NCBI GenBank assembly: GCA_047495785.1
Contig: JBLDXI010000006.1
Span: forward strand, 62,001 to 126,000
DNA: 64,000 bases
Direction: 5' to 3'
DNA from: Lepidodermella squamata
Lineage: Eukaryota > Gastrotricha
The translations under genes were made by a program, and so were the position numbers. Shown piece by piece: positions 11,195-22,819 of this stretch. The notes below the pieces were generated by a model, which saw only the letters and a program-made list of their open reading frames with translations, was not told the origin of the DNA and ran no database searches. Position 1 is the stretch's first letter; every line of letters starts with the position of its first letter.

Positions 11195-12113
11195 TCAATA
11201 CAGCCCACAGGAGTCGACTTTGAACCCGGTAGCAATGAGAGTGTTTGCTTTGCCGTAATTGGAAGTTGATGTGGTGGGCTTTCCGGAACAGCAAGCCTGG
11301 AAACTGGCGAAACCTGAAGTCGGCCATGCTGGCTGGAATTTTGATAGTTTTACAAGAGTTCGAGTTTTCAAGATTTTTTCAACACTTACAACACCGCTAC
11401 CATCGGTGATCTGTGTTGTAGCCAACACCGTAGTACAGGCGTTGGGAAAACGAAAACAGCGACCTTTCGCCGTGGAAGAAGTAGCGCACACCTTGTAGGG
11501 CTTGTCGTCCGCTGCACCCATACAATATAATAGCGGGGTTGACGCCTGCGTGTACGTGTCATAGACGACAGTAGAAGGAGCAAGAGCATCGCAACAAGCC
11601 TGGAACGTGTTAAAGGATGTCGTAGGTACGCCAGTAGCAGGCTAGAGCAAAAAGGGAAATTATGGCTATTTCGCCAAATCATTGTTACAATCAATAAATA
11701 TATACCACAGCTGTAGGTGTTACAGAGCATGCAGTGGAAGCTACATTAGTGCAGAAATTGATGGTCTTTTTGACACCAGGGCCATCACCGGCTGTTGTAA
11801 TCTGGCACATAGTGTATGCGTTCTAAAGAGAGAAAGATGGGTAGATCAGTCAACCATGCACTATCAGGCATTTTACGTTATCAGTGCAGGATTGTGTGGA
11901 GGTGCAAGTATTTGCGAAACAAGATCCACTTGCGCAGGTAGGTGCACAGCTGGGGCAGGATGAACAAGTTGGACAGGTTGGACAGTTTGCTGATGAGGCT
12001 GGGCATGGCGTGCTTGGGCTTGCCGTTGTGGTTGTAGTTGTAGTTGTGGTTGTCGAGGAAGGGCAGGCGTAACATCCTGCAAGAACGCCGGCCAAAACGA
12101 AAAGAGCTCTCAT
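11195..12113 (-). CDS. Cysteine-rich secreted protein, copy 1 (247 aa)
   Basis: Four exons were assembled: 12113-11877, 11822-11706, 11641-11390 and 11332-11195, all phase 0, for 247 aa. The start MRALFVLAGVLAGCYAC is a signal peptide. It is followed by a threonine run, then a very cysteine-dense segment with CPTCPTCSSCPSC, then two domains containing FQACC that look like diverged copies of one another. It is probably extracellular and disulfide-rich, perhaps mucin-like at the Thr stretch. No database family is recognised; a three-finger or Ly6-type fold is only a guess. The gene has a tandem copy at 15769-16705 with the same exon structure. A TATA-like box at 12184-12197 serves it. Confidence 0.7.
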
Positions 12114-12640
12114 GTTAACTTTAGCTAAGAATAGAAAAGAATCAAGTTGCCGAGGAAAATAATGATTTCTTGCTCACTTTCAGCCGTTTTAAATACCTTC
12201 GACCAGTCGAGCAAGTATTCGCGTAGGAGTAGTAATTAAAGTGAGCGAAAAAATTTGTCACGTTGTTTGCCATTTGCGCGTGTCATCTGCCCTTCGAATC
12301 AATTATGATAAAAAAAATCCTGGGAACTGAATGTGAGCATGTGCCCTGCGGCAGCCACGAACACCACAGGCATTCCATGAATTGACTGACACTGCAGTAT
12401 ATTTGGAAGATTCTTTTCTTTCACGATTTCACATATATAGAGTACTATGCTCACGCCACATCGCGAATGCCCTTGGACAAGCAGCATCACATTGCTGTCA
12501 TTTTTCACATTCTTCAGGCTGCGTGAGTTGGTGGGCATGACGTGGTGTTGAAGTTCGAGGGAGGGCAAGAATGGCATGCAGCAACCGAGTGCAACACAGC
12601 CATGAAAGTCTTTATTCGTATTCATTGAAATGGTGGAAGC
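11640..12640. repeat. Tandem segmental duplication, unit 1
   Basis: This segment is nearly identical to about 16196-17220, covering the start of exon 3, the upstream exons, the promoter and about 500 bp beyond. Identity is highest in the promoter and the far upstream part. Exon 1 and exon 2 have diverged more, including the threonine stretch. Confidence 0.75.
12184..12197 (-). promoter_or_regulatory. TATA-like core promoter, Cys-rich gene copy 1
   Basis: On the minus strand the box reads GGTATTTAAAACGG, about 70-85 bp upstream of the start codon, consistent with a short 5' leader. The same sequence occurs upstream of copy 2. Confidence 0.45.
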
Positions 12641-13505
12641 ATTTTCCCGGGGTTTCATTCAAAAAATGTCAAAAAATCCGTCGTGGAAGGCTCACCACAC
12701 GCTGCCAGGCCCAGCTGCTGGTCGTTATTCACCTGTACAAAATAATATAAAACTGAGTTCTAAACAATTTCAGGAGCAGTAACACCTTGAGTATCGCGTA
12801 GAAACCGACAATTAATGAAAATTATTTATTGACAAAACGCGCGCTCACTAATAATCCATTGTTATAGGTTATTTGAGTTGAATTCGCGCATCCGAGTGCG
12901 CCCATTGTTCTAAATACTCACGGGTAACGGTTCCGCGTGGGCGAGCAGAAACTGCGATTTGCACCTTCTTATTCCTTCGGATATTCGTAAATGCAAGAGC
13001 GCCGTGAATTATGCAGGCAAGTGTTACACAACTCTTGGCAGTGCAAACCGGCGAAACCAAATATGGCCGATTTCAAAATTTAATGAAAACACGCGTACAT
13101 AGGGTAATCGATGTCGAATATAATGATTTTTCTCCTAGAAAACATGATAAATTTTTATCGGTTTTGTTTTGCTATGTCTTGAAAAATTGTATAAATTAGT
13201 CGCGCGCAACTTGATCTCAGCGCCCGCACCTTTCATTGTTTCGTGCGCATACGACTGTGACTATCCGTCGGCTGTCGTCCGCGGATTCGATGCGACAGAG
13301 CTGCGACAGTCGCATGCGACGGTACGAGACGTGTCGTACCTGTCACACATTAGTGAATCCACCTTAATGTATTGAACGCCATATTTCGAAATAGAGTTTT
13401 CTGACTGCTGAGTCAGTTAAGTCAGTAAACTGACTGTTTCCCATGTGAAATTCGTTTCACTAAATTCGATCGGTAATGTAATATGGTAACGTTTTTAATT
13501 ATATA
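12641..13505. other. Intergenic DNA
   Basis: No supported gene. GC-richer stretches around 13200-13340 contain no long coding frame. Confidence 0.45.
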
Positions 13506-14269
13506 CAGTGTGTCCAAAAAATTTTGCAACATTACAAATCGATGCAGCTCCCTCATTTTGGCGAATTTTTCCATGATCAAGACAGATTCTGAAAGCTCAA
13601 ATCACCGCGTTTATTTGGTTAAATTCACATAGCGTTAAGTTCAAAAATGAGAAAGATGTGACAGATAATGTGCAAAAAAATAATTTTCAAAATTACAACG
13701 ACTTTTCGAAATGTCCACCATCGTTTAAAATGCACGCGGTGCTTCGCACTAGAAAGGAATCAACGACTTTCTTCAATAATTCGGCGTTGTTGAGCTCATG
13801 CAGGATCCTTCGGATGGCATTCTTCAGATTTTCCTTGGTTCCATAGTTGCTTTTCCTTGCAAGCCTTTGCTTGAGATGACCCCAAAGCCAATAGTCGAGT
13901 GGATTCAAGTCAGGGCTGTTCGGGGGCCAAGTTTCGCCGCCTCTTGTGCCAATAATGTCATTGCAGGCAGACGTCGGAGAGTTGCCGTGAGTAAAGTAAA
14001 GCTCAACTATACGGGCTTTGACCGTTGGAGGCCACATGCAACGATTAAACAACGAAAATAGCGGTGAAAAAGTCGTTGTCAAAAAGAAATTGCATTTTTT
14101 CATTTCAAACTTTGTTTGTGCACTCATTTTAAGGCTGATTTTTATAAAATGGATATCGAAAAAAACGCGGTGATTTGAGCTTTCAGAATCTGTCTTGATC
14201 ATGGAAAAATTCGCCAAAATGAGGGAGCTGCATTGATTTGTAATGTTGCAAAATTTTTTGGACACACTG
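13506..14269 (-). mobile_element. Internally deleted Tc1/mariner element (764 bp)
   Basis: TA target duplications flank the element at 13504-13505 and 14270-14271. The terminal inverted repeats are about 108 bp long (13506-13613 and 14162-14269), start CAGTGTGTCC and differ by one base. A minus-strand transposase remnant ends near 13693. It keeps a helix-turn-helix-like start and the late catalytic block SPDLNPLDYWLW typical of mariner-like transposases. The middle of the transposase is missing, since the N-terminal part runs straight into WPPNSPDLN. It is non-autonomous, but the near-identical TIRs suggest fairly recent mobility. Confidence 0.8.
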
Positions 14270-14271
14270 TA

Positions 14272-15159
14272 TAAAACACAAGTTTACTGAGATAATGATA
14301 GTGATAAGAGCACGTAAGCCACTGGGTATATATTGGGCGTGGAGGAGAAAATACGATGTGAAGGTTTTTATTGAGAAAGCTTTCATCCTTAACTAATTCT
14401 ACGTCCATCTAATTCTACGTGGCATCAAAATTCGCTTTTTCACTCACTTTCTTTCTGCCGAATTTTCGCATTAAACTGGCCCGCTGTTACTTCAAAGAAT
14501 CGCACAATTCCCACATGGTTGGTTATTTTTTGCTTCAATGGAAAATATATTCCTGTACAATACAGAAACACTTTTATTAAGATGGACTTTTTATTTTCGC
14601 ATTTTCCTATATAAATGGCGTACAAGATCACTTTTTCCCGCACTTTCTAGCTAAGTTTTACCGAGTTTTTAGCAGATACAGAGGAGAAAAGCAATCTCGG
14701 ATTTACTCAGAATACAGAAACACTTTTCTTGTATGAATGGAACCGAAGATGAATACAGTCTTGAGAATTGCTTAATTCCGCCCGGTGTTTCCGCCCGCTC
14801 CCGCGTTTTAAGGTGGATCTTTTATTATTAATTTCGGTTTTAAAATCCAAATCATTGAATTACTGGGCGAACCAGACTCCATTTAGGGATTGCACTAGCA
14901 AAGCAAAAATGTGAACCAAAGAAAGCATTTTAACAAAAACCATTTTTATTGAACAATAATACTGTGGGAGAGCTTATAAACAATAGTCAGTTCTGGATGT
15001 GACATGCACCGTGCAGTTGTGCAGTTAATTACTTGACAACTGGCGTCGACCATGAAATGGCGTGATTCAAACCGGTTCCTCAAGCTTGACAGGATCACAG
15101 CCCAACAATGCCAATGCCGTCGCTTCGCATAAAGATTTTCCACCGAAACTCGTTTAACA
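14272..15159. other. Intergenic DNA
   Basis: No supported gene. The stretch is mixed-composition spacer. Confidence 0.4.
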
Positions 15160-15480
15160 GCATAAAGCATAGTCGGCGTATCATTTCCTGGAATTTTGAA
15201 CCGTGCTAATCGTCTCAAACGCCAATTCTTCGATGTATTGTTGCAGCAACGCCTTCAAAATCATCGCCTTCATCGCCGTCGGATCGAGCGCTGGAATCTG
15301 ATCGGCCAGGAGAAATTTCGTGCTTTTGCTAAAGTAGCTCGATATCTTGAGCATTGCGGTTTTAACGAGCTGATTGGTGTCGCTCAGACTATGCAACAGC
15401 CATCATGTACATTTGGTTAGAATCCACTGCGTTTCCGAGGATTAAATCGCCGATGCCGTGCGTGGTTTCCACCAACAAAG
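15160..15480 (-). pseudogene. Degenerate coding fragment
   Basis: The minus strand shows coding-like sequence. One frame reads LVETTHGIGDLILGNAV, and after a shift another continues with KISSYFSKSTKFLLADQIP and an alanine/leucine-rich helical stretch. The two pieces cannot be read in one frame, so it looks like a decayed exon. The pattern faintly resembles the helical part of BTB-type domains, but this is weak. Confidence 0.3.
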
Positions 15481-15768
15481 AATTCAGTGCAAAAATTGAT
15501 TTAAAAAAGGAATGAAACAAAAAGAATATGTTAAACGATTTTTTAAGGTTGATTATTTAATTTCAACAAAATTAATTAAGTCAGACACCGTGGGTATATG
15601 AGTGTTTAGGCATTTTATCCAGATTTCCAGTGGAAAATTGGGTTTTTATTCAGAAAATAACCAACAATGTGGGAACAGGAATCCTAAACTTGTGTTTCGG
15701 GCAAAAACTCGATTTCATTTGTTCTTGCTGATAATGCCATACATAAGTTTGAACGATTTTGTGTCCGC

Positions 15769-16705
15769 TCAGCTTCCGCACGTGTCGACAGCGAACCCGG
15801 TAACAAGCAAATCGGTGTTCTTGTAAGTTATTGAATTGTCCGTAAAGTCTGCACAGCAATCCGCAAAAGAAATGTAACCTGTGGTCAGGAAGAATGTCTA
15901 AAGGTTTTGAGTTTGTCACAAGCAAGTTTTCGAGACATATTAAACACTTACGGTACCAGCGAGTGAAAATTTGTTTGTCGTAGTACAGGAACTGGGAAAA
16001 CGAACGCACTTCGCCGACGAAGTCTGAGTAGTAGTTTTACTGCACACTTTGTAGGGAGTATTGTCCACGGCACGCATGCAATACAATAGCGGGGTTGAAG
16101 CCGGCTTGTACGTGTCGTAGACGACGGTACCAGGAGCAAGAGCATCGCAACAAGCCTGGAACGTGTTAAAGGATGTCGTAGGTACGCCAGTAGCAGGCTA
16201 GAGCAAAAAGGGAAATTATGGCTATTTCGCCAAATCATTGTTACAATCAATAAATATATACCACAGCTGTAGGTGTTACAGAGCATGCAGTGGAAGCCAC
16301 ACTGGTGCAGAATTTGATGACATTATTGGTAACAGTGCCTGATGGGTTATCTGGGCTTATTGATGTTATCATTGATGTGGTAATCTGGCACATAGCGTAT
16401 GCGTTCTAAAGGGCGACATATGGGTAGAGCAATCAACCTTGCATTATCAGACATTTTACGTTATCGGTGCAAGATTGCGTCGAGGGGCATCCTTTTGAGG
16501 AACAGGTTGTTCCCGAAGCGCAAGTGCTCGAACAACTCGGGCAACTTTGACAGCTTGTGCATGTTGGACAGTTTGCTGATGAGGCTGGGCATGGCGTGGT
16601 TGGGCTTGCCGTTGTGGTTGAGCCCAAATTCAAAGGTGATGATGCCGGGGCAGGGCAGGCGTAACATCCGGCGAGAACGCCGGCCAAAACGAAAAGAGCT
16701 CTCAT
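15769..16705 (-). CDS. Cysteine-rich secreted protein, copy 2 (254 aa)
   Basis: Exons 16705-16460, 16405-16262, 16197-15952 and 15897-15769, all phase 0, give 254 aa. It is the tandem paralogue of 11195-12113, with the identical signal peptide and the same exon order. Differences cluster in the region after the signal peptide (the Thr run is interrupted by SSPLNLGS), in exon 2 (longer) and in the last exon, where FADCCADF replaces FQACCSG and the C-terminus is DTCGS. Strong divergence confined to exposed-looking regions could mean diversifying selection or conversion of the flanks. The function is unknown; it is secreted and disulfide-rich. Confidence 0.7.
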
Positions 16706-17220
16706 GTTAACTTCAGCTAAGAATAGAAAAGAATCAAGTTGCCGAGGAAAATAATGATTTCTTGCTCACTTTCAGCCGTTTTAAATACCTTCGACCAGTC
16801 GAGCAAGTATTCGCGTAGGAGTAGTAATTAAAGTGAGCGAAAAAATTTGTCACGTTGTTTGCCATTTGCGCGTGTCATCTGCCCTTCGAATCAATTATGA
16901 TAAAAAAAATCCTGGGAACTGAATGTGAGCATGTGCCCTGCGGCAGCCACGAACACCACAGGCATTCCATGAATTGACTGACACTGCAGTATATTTGGAA
17001 GATTCTTTTCTTTCACGATTTCACATATATAGAGTACTATGCTCACGCCACATCGCGAATGCCCTTGGACAAGCAGCATCACATTGCTGTCATTTTTCAC
17101 ATTCTTCAGGCTGCGTGAGTTGGTGGGCATGACGTGGTGTTGAAGTTCGAGGGAGGGCAAGAATGGCATGCAGCAACCGAGTGCAACACAGCCATGAAAG
17201 TCTTTATTCGTATTCATTGA
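16196..17220. repeat. Tandem segmental duplication, unit 2
   Basis: Near-identical partner of 11640-12640 in the same orientation, about 4.6 kb away. The intervening DNA holds the mariner element. Confidence 0.75.
16776..16789 (-). promoter_or_regulatory. TATA-like core promoter, Cys-rich gene copy 2
   Basis: Same minus-strand box GGTATTTAAAACGG as copy 1, at the same distance from the start codon. Confidence 0.45.
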
Positions 17221-17738
17221 AATGCTGGAAAATGCTGGAAAGCAATACACCGTGGAAGGCTCCCTTACTTTTGAACTAGTCTTAACTGGTGATAGTCTGC
17301 TCAATGAGCGAAGGTCGCTTTAAGATCCGAATGAAGTTGTTGTGAGAAGAAAAATACGTTTTTTTTTACTCGGGTAATCATTTTATCACGGATGGGTTAA
17401 GCCTTGGCCTGTAATATAACAGCTTTATATTTGTATGGTATGACATGAGTAAAACGTTTATATCTGTACGGAGCCGCCCGAGATTTACGAGTCGTAACGA
17501 GCCGGAGGCGAGTTGCGATGAGTAAATCGAGTGCGGCGAGTTCAGATATGAACGATTTACGAATGTTATACCGTAAAATATCGAATTGTCATAGCGACTC
17601 GACCTATATTTTTGACGACAATTCTATATTTCAATGTAGCAATGGAATTCTCGACGTGAAGCAAATGATTCACAAATTGTCAGCAATTTTCATTTTCGGC
17701 GCATATCGAAAATGTTATTTTATTGAAAAGCTACCATC
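17221..17738. other. Intergenic DNA
   Basis: No gene supported. Contains a CG-rich patch near 17470-17545 of unknown nature. Confidence 0.4.
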
Positions 17739-20433
17739 TCAGCCATTTGCGCGATACTCTACAACAGGAATTTTCTTTTCCCGCAAGATGTTTAGTATTC
17801 CGTCTGTTGTCGTCGTTGTAGTAGTAGGCGTGGTGGTTGTTGTTGTCGTTGTCGTCGATGTTGTCGTCGCGAGGACATACGTCGCCGCTGTTGCATTCAC
17901 CTGACACGACAGGGCCAGCTTAGTTTCGTGAGAGATGCTGCGCCAACCTCCAAAATTGTCACGAATATTGGTGGCACTTGCTGCTGATTCAGGATTGCAG
18001 TACATAGCCAAATTGTTTTGCGCAGGCTCCGATGCGATAACGTCGAGAGGGTCTGAAATCAACAAATTGGATGAATCCATCCACTTCCACGTCCACGGTC
18101 CATCTAAATGTAAATGAATGACTGTTATCGCAAGACTTTTCACAAAACCAACCCGTGGTAGAGCACCACACACCGATCCTCAACTGTATGCCGAGCCGGT
18201 TAGTCGTAGCTCTAGCAAATAGGTTCAACGCTTCCGTTCGAGGTGAAAATATGATTGCACCGGGCGACTCCAACTTGCATTTATCCTGACACTCCCAGAA
18301 TGTGGCTGTAACGTTGCTTTTCAATAAGAAGCATATGTCATTGAATTTCACCCAGCCATCTGGGCAGGTCCAGCAGGCTCGAGAATATTCGCAAATGTAG
18401 TTGAACGGCCCGGAGTAGTTTGAGGTGCCGATAGCCTGCCATTTCTTATTATTATTTTGATACCTCAAATAAAACGTGAAGTCTGTTTTGATTGAAGGGC
18501 TTGGGCTGAACCTCAACCAGGGCATCGCACTAGCTGCGAAACTGCCATCGTCATACTGCCAAATGAACCGAGGCCCGATGGCTGGAGCCATGCCATCCAT
18601 CCAATTGAAAATTCCATCTTCATAATCAAAATGTATCCACCTTGAATAACGAGAGGTTAATGACTATACCCGGATCTGCGACAAAACCGTTCGATAGCGT
18701 CCAGCCGGAGCCGGTGCCCCCACCGCCTCGCCTAGCGTAATCTTGTAGGCCCAGCCAATAGGGATTATCCTCCTTGGCTTCATCCATGACAGCGTCCAAC
18801 TCCTCCTGTGAGTTTGGGACGAAGAAATGAGCGCCATTTTCGGTGCACTTCTGCAAAGCTACTAAATGGTGTTCGGCAGACCTGATGGGGTTAAAATGTT
18901 GATCACACCCGGAAGAGAGTTATTGAATAAACTGACGTTGAGTAGAAATAGCAGCTATCGAAGCAACCATTGTACTTATAACCAGCTGGGCAAGAAACTG
19001 AAAAATCCTTTCAAATTATCGTAGAAAAACATGGCATAACTTTGGCATCAAACCGTTCCGCGAGCAGGCTGGCTGCTGGCAATTGGTAGGAGGGGTTGAG
19101 GAAGTCTCGCGGGGAGCTGGCGATTCCGTCACAGCAGTCGAGGTGGTGCCAGAATATTGCAGTATTGCTGGCTGTTGGCAACCAACGCCCTTGTTGCTGC
19201 TCGACGAGCCTTGCCAGCCTTCCCATCCGTCTCTTATCGCGACAACTGTCGTCGAGTCCGGAACCTACCGAACGAACGAATTATCATTACATTTGCTATT
19301 AATATTCTCGATCGAATTCATACCGATTTCATAGCCTCATCCGAAGTCTTAGGCTCGCTAGTTTTCATATCGCAAGGGTCGCTGGCTAAAACAGTGTCAT
19401 TCATGTCTGCCCATATCCATCTCTGGTCTGCAGTGCCAGATAAAAATGTATCTTCTAAGGTGTATATCTTACTGTTTTTATAAAGTCCAAGCCACATCTC
19501 CTTTGAAAATTCGTTGGTCATCATTCGCTGATAAACTAAAATTGCCTCCGTCCGAGGCACCCAAACGTAGGAATTAGCATCAGACGATTTGCAGAAGTTG
19601 TAAGCTGCGCTCGAGCCAAAATCTGTGGTTTTGAAAAGAAAACATTGGTCGAGGTACTTGACCCAACCAGCCGGGCAACTAGCGCAAGCTGTTGAGTATT
19701 CACAGATGTAACCCTTGGATCTTGAGAAGTCACTCTCTGCAACGAGTGCCCAATTGCCACTGACAGATCTCAGGGCAACAGTGAAGCTTGTCGAAGCTGG
19801 TACGTCAACCCACGCAAGCCACGGCTTTGTTTTCTCATAGAAAAGGTTGTTTGTAGTGTTTTTCGTGATTGTCAAAGCTGAAATGCTAGGATTTGATCCA
19901 TCCATCCAGTTGAAAATCCTATCTAAAAATCACCGAGGATGTTGCTCGGCCTCGCCGGAAAATTCTTTACCGTTATCAGCAATGTAGCCTGACGAAAACG
20001 GCCAGACGGAACCTCCGCCGCCCCGTCTCGCCCAATCTTGTAAACCGATGAAGAATTCGCTCGAAGTCGAAAGTTGCGTCGTTATGAAGTTGAGTTCGGA
20101 CTGACTGTTCGGCACGAAGAAATGCGCTCCAACTTTCATGCATGATCGCAGAGCGATTTGATACGCCGTGGCGGTGCTGATTCCAAAGGAATGTTTTCAA
20201 AATCATCCCCTCGTCAAAGAAGGCTTACGTATTGAAGAGATAACAGCTGTCATAACATGAGTTATAGGTGTAGCCAGCCGGGCAGTTTTTCGAAGCTGGA
20301 ATTTGAACTTCGAAGAAATTTCAGCAATCTGCTATAGGTTTTTACGATTTATGTTGCAGGCAGCAGCACATTGGCCTAGGGCCAAATGAAAGTTGCCCAG
20401 CGTCAGGATCAAAGCAGCTAGCAAGCTATCCAT
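17739..20433 (-). CDS. Secreted C-type lectin with four CTLDs (757 aa)
   Basis: Nine exons were assembled by eye: 20433-20346, 20295-20229, 20176-19971, 19922-19324, 19264-19054, 18997-18937, 18881-18670, 18617-18153 and 18103-17739. They sum to 2274 nt, exactly 758 codons. A signal peptide (MDSLLAALILTLGNFHLALG) is followed by two modules, each consisting of two C-type lectin-like domains. Module starts share NCPAGYTYNSCYDSCY and SCPAGYKYNGCFDSCY. Domain cores show WIGL-type motifs (FFIGLQDWARR, YWLGLQDYARR, MWLGLYKN) and FNWMDG. The linkers and the C-terminus are Thr-rich. I do not see the EPN/QPD plus WND calcium-sugar residues clearly, so binding may be calcium-independent. Likely an extracellular recognition protein. 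Confidence 0.75.
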
Positions 20434-21207
20434 TCTCAGTTAGACTTGAAACGTCGCAAATTATATTGTGCCAGCCTTAGAAGGACAATCGAATGCTGTA
20501 GCTTGATCCCTTTAATGCAAATGTTTTTCAACCTCAAGCAATGTATTGCTGCGATTTGCTATTTATTCTTTTCCACGTCTTGTTCAATTATTGAAGAAGT
20601 AGCTGCTTGAATTAAACATGCTCGTCAATAATACTATACGAAAAGTATTCCATTGACTAGCAACCCCAGCATAGGTCTCACATGCAGCATAAAAAAGCTC
20701 GAACTCAATTCTGAGCTTCAATTTAACAGGATGCTCAATGAATTAGGTCCAAATTCATGACACTGAAATTAGGGTCCTAATTTACCCTATTCCTAAACCG
20801 ATGACTAAACCTTTGGTTATTCCTAAACCAAATTTACGGTGAGCGGAACCTAAATTGCTGTAGCGGAAACAAACTTTGAAATTTCCCAATGGCCTGAAAC
20901 CACGTTTCACTATGACTTTTCAGATATTTCTTGCGGGTCACAAAAATTCAAGAAAAAATCACCAGCAAATTCAGCGTGCCATTCTCTATAAGACAGCTTT
21001 CAATTCCGAATTCATGCTTCACCTAAAATTTGTGAAAATATTCAAAAAATTACTCTGTGATTATTTCGACTTGGTTCCTCTAGGACACTACGATTTCAGT
21101 GTCCCTAAATTTTAAATTCTATTGTTTTATTGCTGTTGCCAGTGTGAAAGAAAGAGATGAAGTCGAGCTTGAATATATTTTGTGAAAAAAATCAACAATC
21201 GTATTAA
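20434..21207. other. Intergenic DNA
   Basis: No supported gene. The two neighbouring minus-strand genes are separated by AT-rich spacer. Confidence 0.45.
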
Positions 21208-22228
21208 TTAAGGCTCGTTTAAATTCTCAGCAAATTGTGAGTCCTGTTCTTGCTGGAACGTATCCTCCGAACCATCATCTGCAATTTGCCTAGCAGTGCC
21301 CTGCTCACTATCGATCGCATCAACAAATACTTCCTCGTCGATCGATTTCATCGAAAAAGACATCGATAAATGCTTTGAAATTCGATAATAACAACGCATT
21401 ATGAACCGAGAAGACACTGATGACTAACGCCGTACATCCTAATTCAACCCAGTAATAATAAGTTGATTTTTCAAAGTTCATCATCATCAAAACTGCTGTA
21501 AAAATGCCAATTTCACAACTCGGGCTGAAATGGTCGTTGTAAGCAAAATGCGATCCAGCGGCAACATGGCCGTCCAAATCTGGCTCAAATAACGCTATCA
21601 TCACGTAGCTCATCACGAGCGAGTAGATATGCATGAGTGCGGCGATGTAGAACAAAATTGAAGGGCATAACAGAATACTAGAAGAGCTTCGCAAAATTCC
21701 CTCCCGAATCCTAGCAGTTGGGCCGATTTCTCTCAAGCGAATATCAACTAGTTGCCAGAATCCAATAGCCGCGAATAAATCGTTGCCAGTTATTTGCGGA
21801 TAGATCAGCTCACCGCCGCCCGTGTACCATTGGAAAATATAGAACATGAAAACAAGCAAACGTTGAACTTCGTCTCGAGAATCTTGGTGATAACAGTTGA
21901 TAAGTTTCAGGCCGCTATTCGCAACAGCAAAATAGCCCATCAGTTTCAAATGAAACGTAGCAAACCATGGCCAGAAGTAGTGAATCGCTAGCATGGCGAC
22001 AGTTATAAGGCTCAATATGCCTTGATATCGGTCGCGTTCTCGGGAAAGAGGCGATCGAATTAAGGCGGCTGATCGCTGCATGGCGTTCCACGCTTTGGTT
22101 AGCGCATTTTCGTATCGAATAGCCGTAGCTGGGTGGCGAAACAGGCCGCGTAAAATGTAACGGAAAACATAGTTGGAACTCGCCGTAATACTATTGTTGC
22201 TGCTGATATTTTCTGAATAATTATCCAT
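21208..22228 (-). CDS. Unrecognised polytopic membrane protein, copy B (frameshifted near 3' end)
   Basis: Paralogue of the gene at 8702-9865, sharing RERDRY, H..WPWF, FWQLVDIRLREIGPTARIR, YSLVMSYV and FSPSCEI. The main frame runs from 22228 to 21320 and ends shortly after the last membrane segment. The expected acidic tail continues in another frame down to 21208, where MRCYYRISKHL aligns with the SSCYELIHHF block of copy A. The frame change lies near 21415. This indicates a one-base lesion, a sequencing error or an alternative short product. The family is unknown; it is predicted to be an integral membrane protein with a cytosolic acidic tail. Confidence 0.6.
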
Positions 22229-22819
22229 TATTTATTTCTGTGATGATATGCTTTGATAGAGCTAATTTTTTTTCTAATGACTTGTGCTGTTATCACTCTT
22301 CACCCACATTACCTTTGCACATTTGTGTAATATGAATAATACAGGGCTGATATCATTGGGTGACAGCGATAAGACTCTTTTTTTGTCATTCACATGATAC
22401 TAGCAAGAATCTGAAAAATATTTAAAAAATTGTAAAAATCTGATTTTGAAAACTATTATTTTAGATTTAATTAATTTTCTTAATATTTTCCTAAAATATG
22501 GTTTTTCGAGTTTTACTTCATCCCTAAAATTTCTATTTTTTTTTATTTTAACTTTTTGTGCGATAAGCAGTCATTTTGCGACCTGAAGAGCTGATATCGA
22601 TTCCAAGTATCGATATTGCAAATCAGTAATTTTTCCGATATCAGCAGTCTGAAAAGCCAACTTTGAACCTAGCTAATGGTACCAGTTAGCTATAAAATGA
22701 ACAATTCTCAAGGTCATGCGGGGCATCCGCGACCGCGATAATCGGAAAAATTGTAGTGCCATAGCTTCGATTTTTAGTTGTGACATATTTTGACCCAAAG
22801 GATCTTGATTAATCAAGGT
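22229..22819. other. Intergenic DNA with ATCGAT-rich stretch
   Basis: No gene. About 22590-22680 resembles about 6145-6230; both contain two ATCGAT sites and the piece AAATCAGT.ATTTTT.CGATA. It could be a dispersed repeat or a shared regulatory block. Confidence 0.35.

Noticed and set aside
12299-12658. Open frame on the minus strand, repeated at 16891-17304
   Set aside because: Its conservation is explained by the recent tandem duplication. The frame has no domain, splice or signal features, and it lies upstream of the shared promoter.
13693-14265. A complete host gene on the minus strand
   Set aside because: The frame lies wholly within the mariner element and includes its terminal repeat; it is a transposase remnant.
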